A DNA stretch of 64,000 nucleotides from Corydoras sp. C115 (Eukaryota; Chordata; Actinopteri; Siluriformes; Callichthyidae). The stretch is from assembly GCA_019802505.1 (NCBI GenBank), contig JAFMOC010000016.1, positions 542,501 through 606,500 of the forward strand, in the 5' to 3' direction. Shown piece by piece: positions 63,825 to 64,000 of this stretch. Within the stretch, counting starts at the first letter, position 1. Every line of letters begins with the position of its first letter. A program made the translations under genes and the position numbers. Below the pieces are notes generated by a model that made no database searches, had not been told where the DNA came from, and saw only the letters and a list, made by a program, of their open reading frames with translations.

Positions 63825-64000
63825 GTATTCACACTGCAGCAGAGCCTGCAGTGTCCTTCACATCAGTTTAACAGTGATGCTAAAAACGACAAGAGGGTTT
63901 GACCTTTTATCTTCCATAAAAAGTCTTTACTCGAGCAGAGGGATGCTGCGGGGTCATCGGTCTGATGCTCAGTGGGAGGAGGCAGGGCCTCTGCAAGCTT
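63825..64000. other. Right edge, npepps intron
   Basis: No exon of npepps or other feature is recognised between the MITE and the window end. Confidence 0.4.

Overview
The window is vertebrate nuclear DNA, almost certainly from a ray-finned (teleost) fish. Genes are split by GT-AG introns. Interspersed repeats include tRNA-headed SINEs, Tc1/mariner and hAT elements, LINE 3' ends, and long (CA)n and (TA)n tracts. All six protein-coding genes are recognisable as vertebrate orthologues. The species cannot be named from this sequence. Exon ends below were set by hand from GT/AG sites; each multi-exon model was checked for phase and closes in frame, except where a lesion is stated.

Layout, left to right. 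(1) abcc10 (minus, 106-7315, first four coding exons, running off the left edge); its 4.1 kb first intron is packed with SINEs and a SINE-derived tandem array. (2) An intergenic stretch at 7316-11472 with three SINEs side by side, each with its own target-site duplication. (3) sp2 (minus, 11473-20841), an Sp-family zinc-finger transcription factor. One exon carries an apparent 1-nt insertion, and a near-identical antisense copy of another exon lies in its last intron. Its 5' flank has a CCAAT-box cluster followed by a ~0.5 kb tandem array. (4) socs7 (minus, 24949-32920), nine exons with SH2 and SOCS-box regions and a CpG-rich 5' end. (5) A CA-rich divergent spacer, then gpr179 (plus, 36300-50990), eleven exons ending in a large exon with repeated CPWE/CPWD motifs. 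Its intron 5 holds a Tc1 transposon nested inside an older Tc1-like relic. (6) mrpl45 (minus, 53538-60059), eight exons, convergent with gpr179. (7) The last exon and 3'UTR of npepps (minus, 62175-63341).

The order socs7-gpr179-mrpl45 with npepps and sp2 nearby resembles the human chromosome 17q12-q21 neighbourhood, which supports the assignments. The genes do not form one pathway: an ABC exporter, a transcription factor, a cytokine-signalling/ubiquitin adaptor, a retinal orphan GPCR, a mitochondrial ribosomal protein and an aminopeptidase. The most interesting non-textbook features are the 329/317-bp inverted duplication around the sp2 zinc-finger exons, the sp2 exon-4 frameshift, the nested Tc1 elements, the SINE-to-satellite array, and two tandem arrays bracketing the sp2 promoter.
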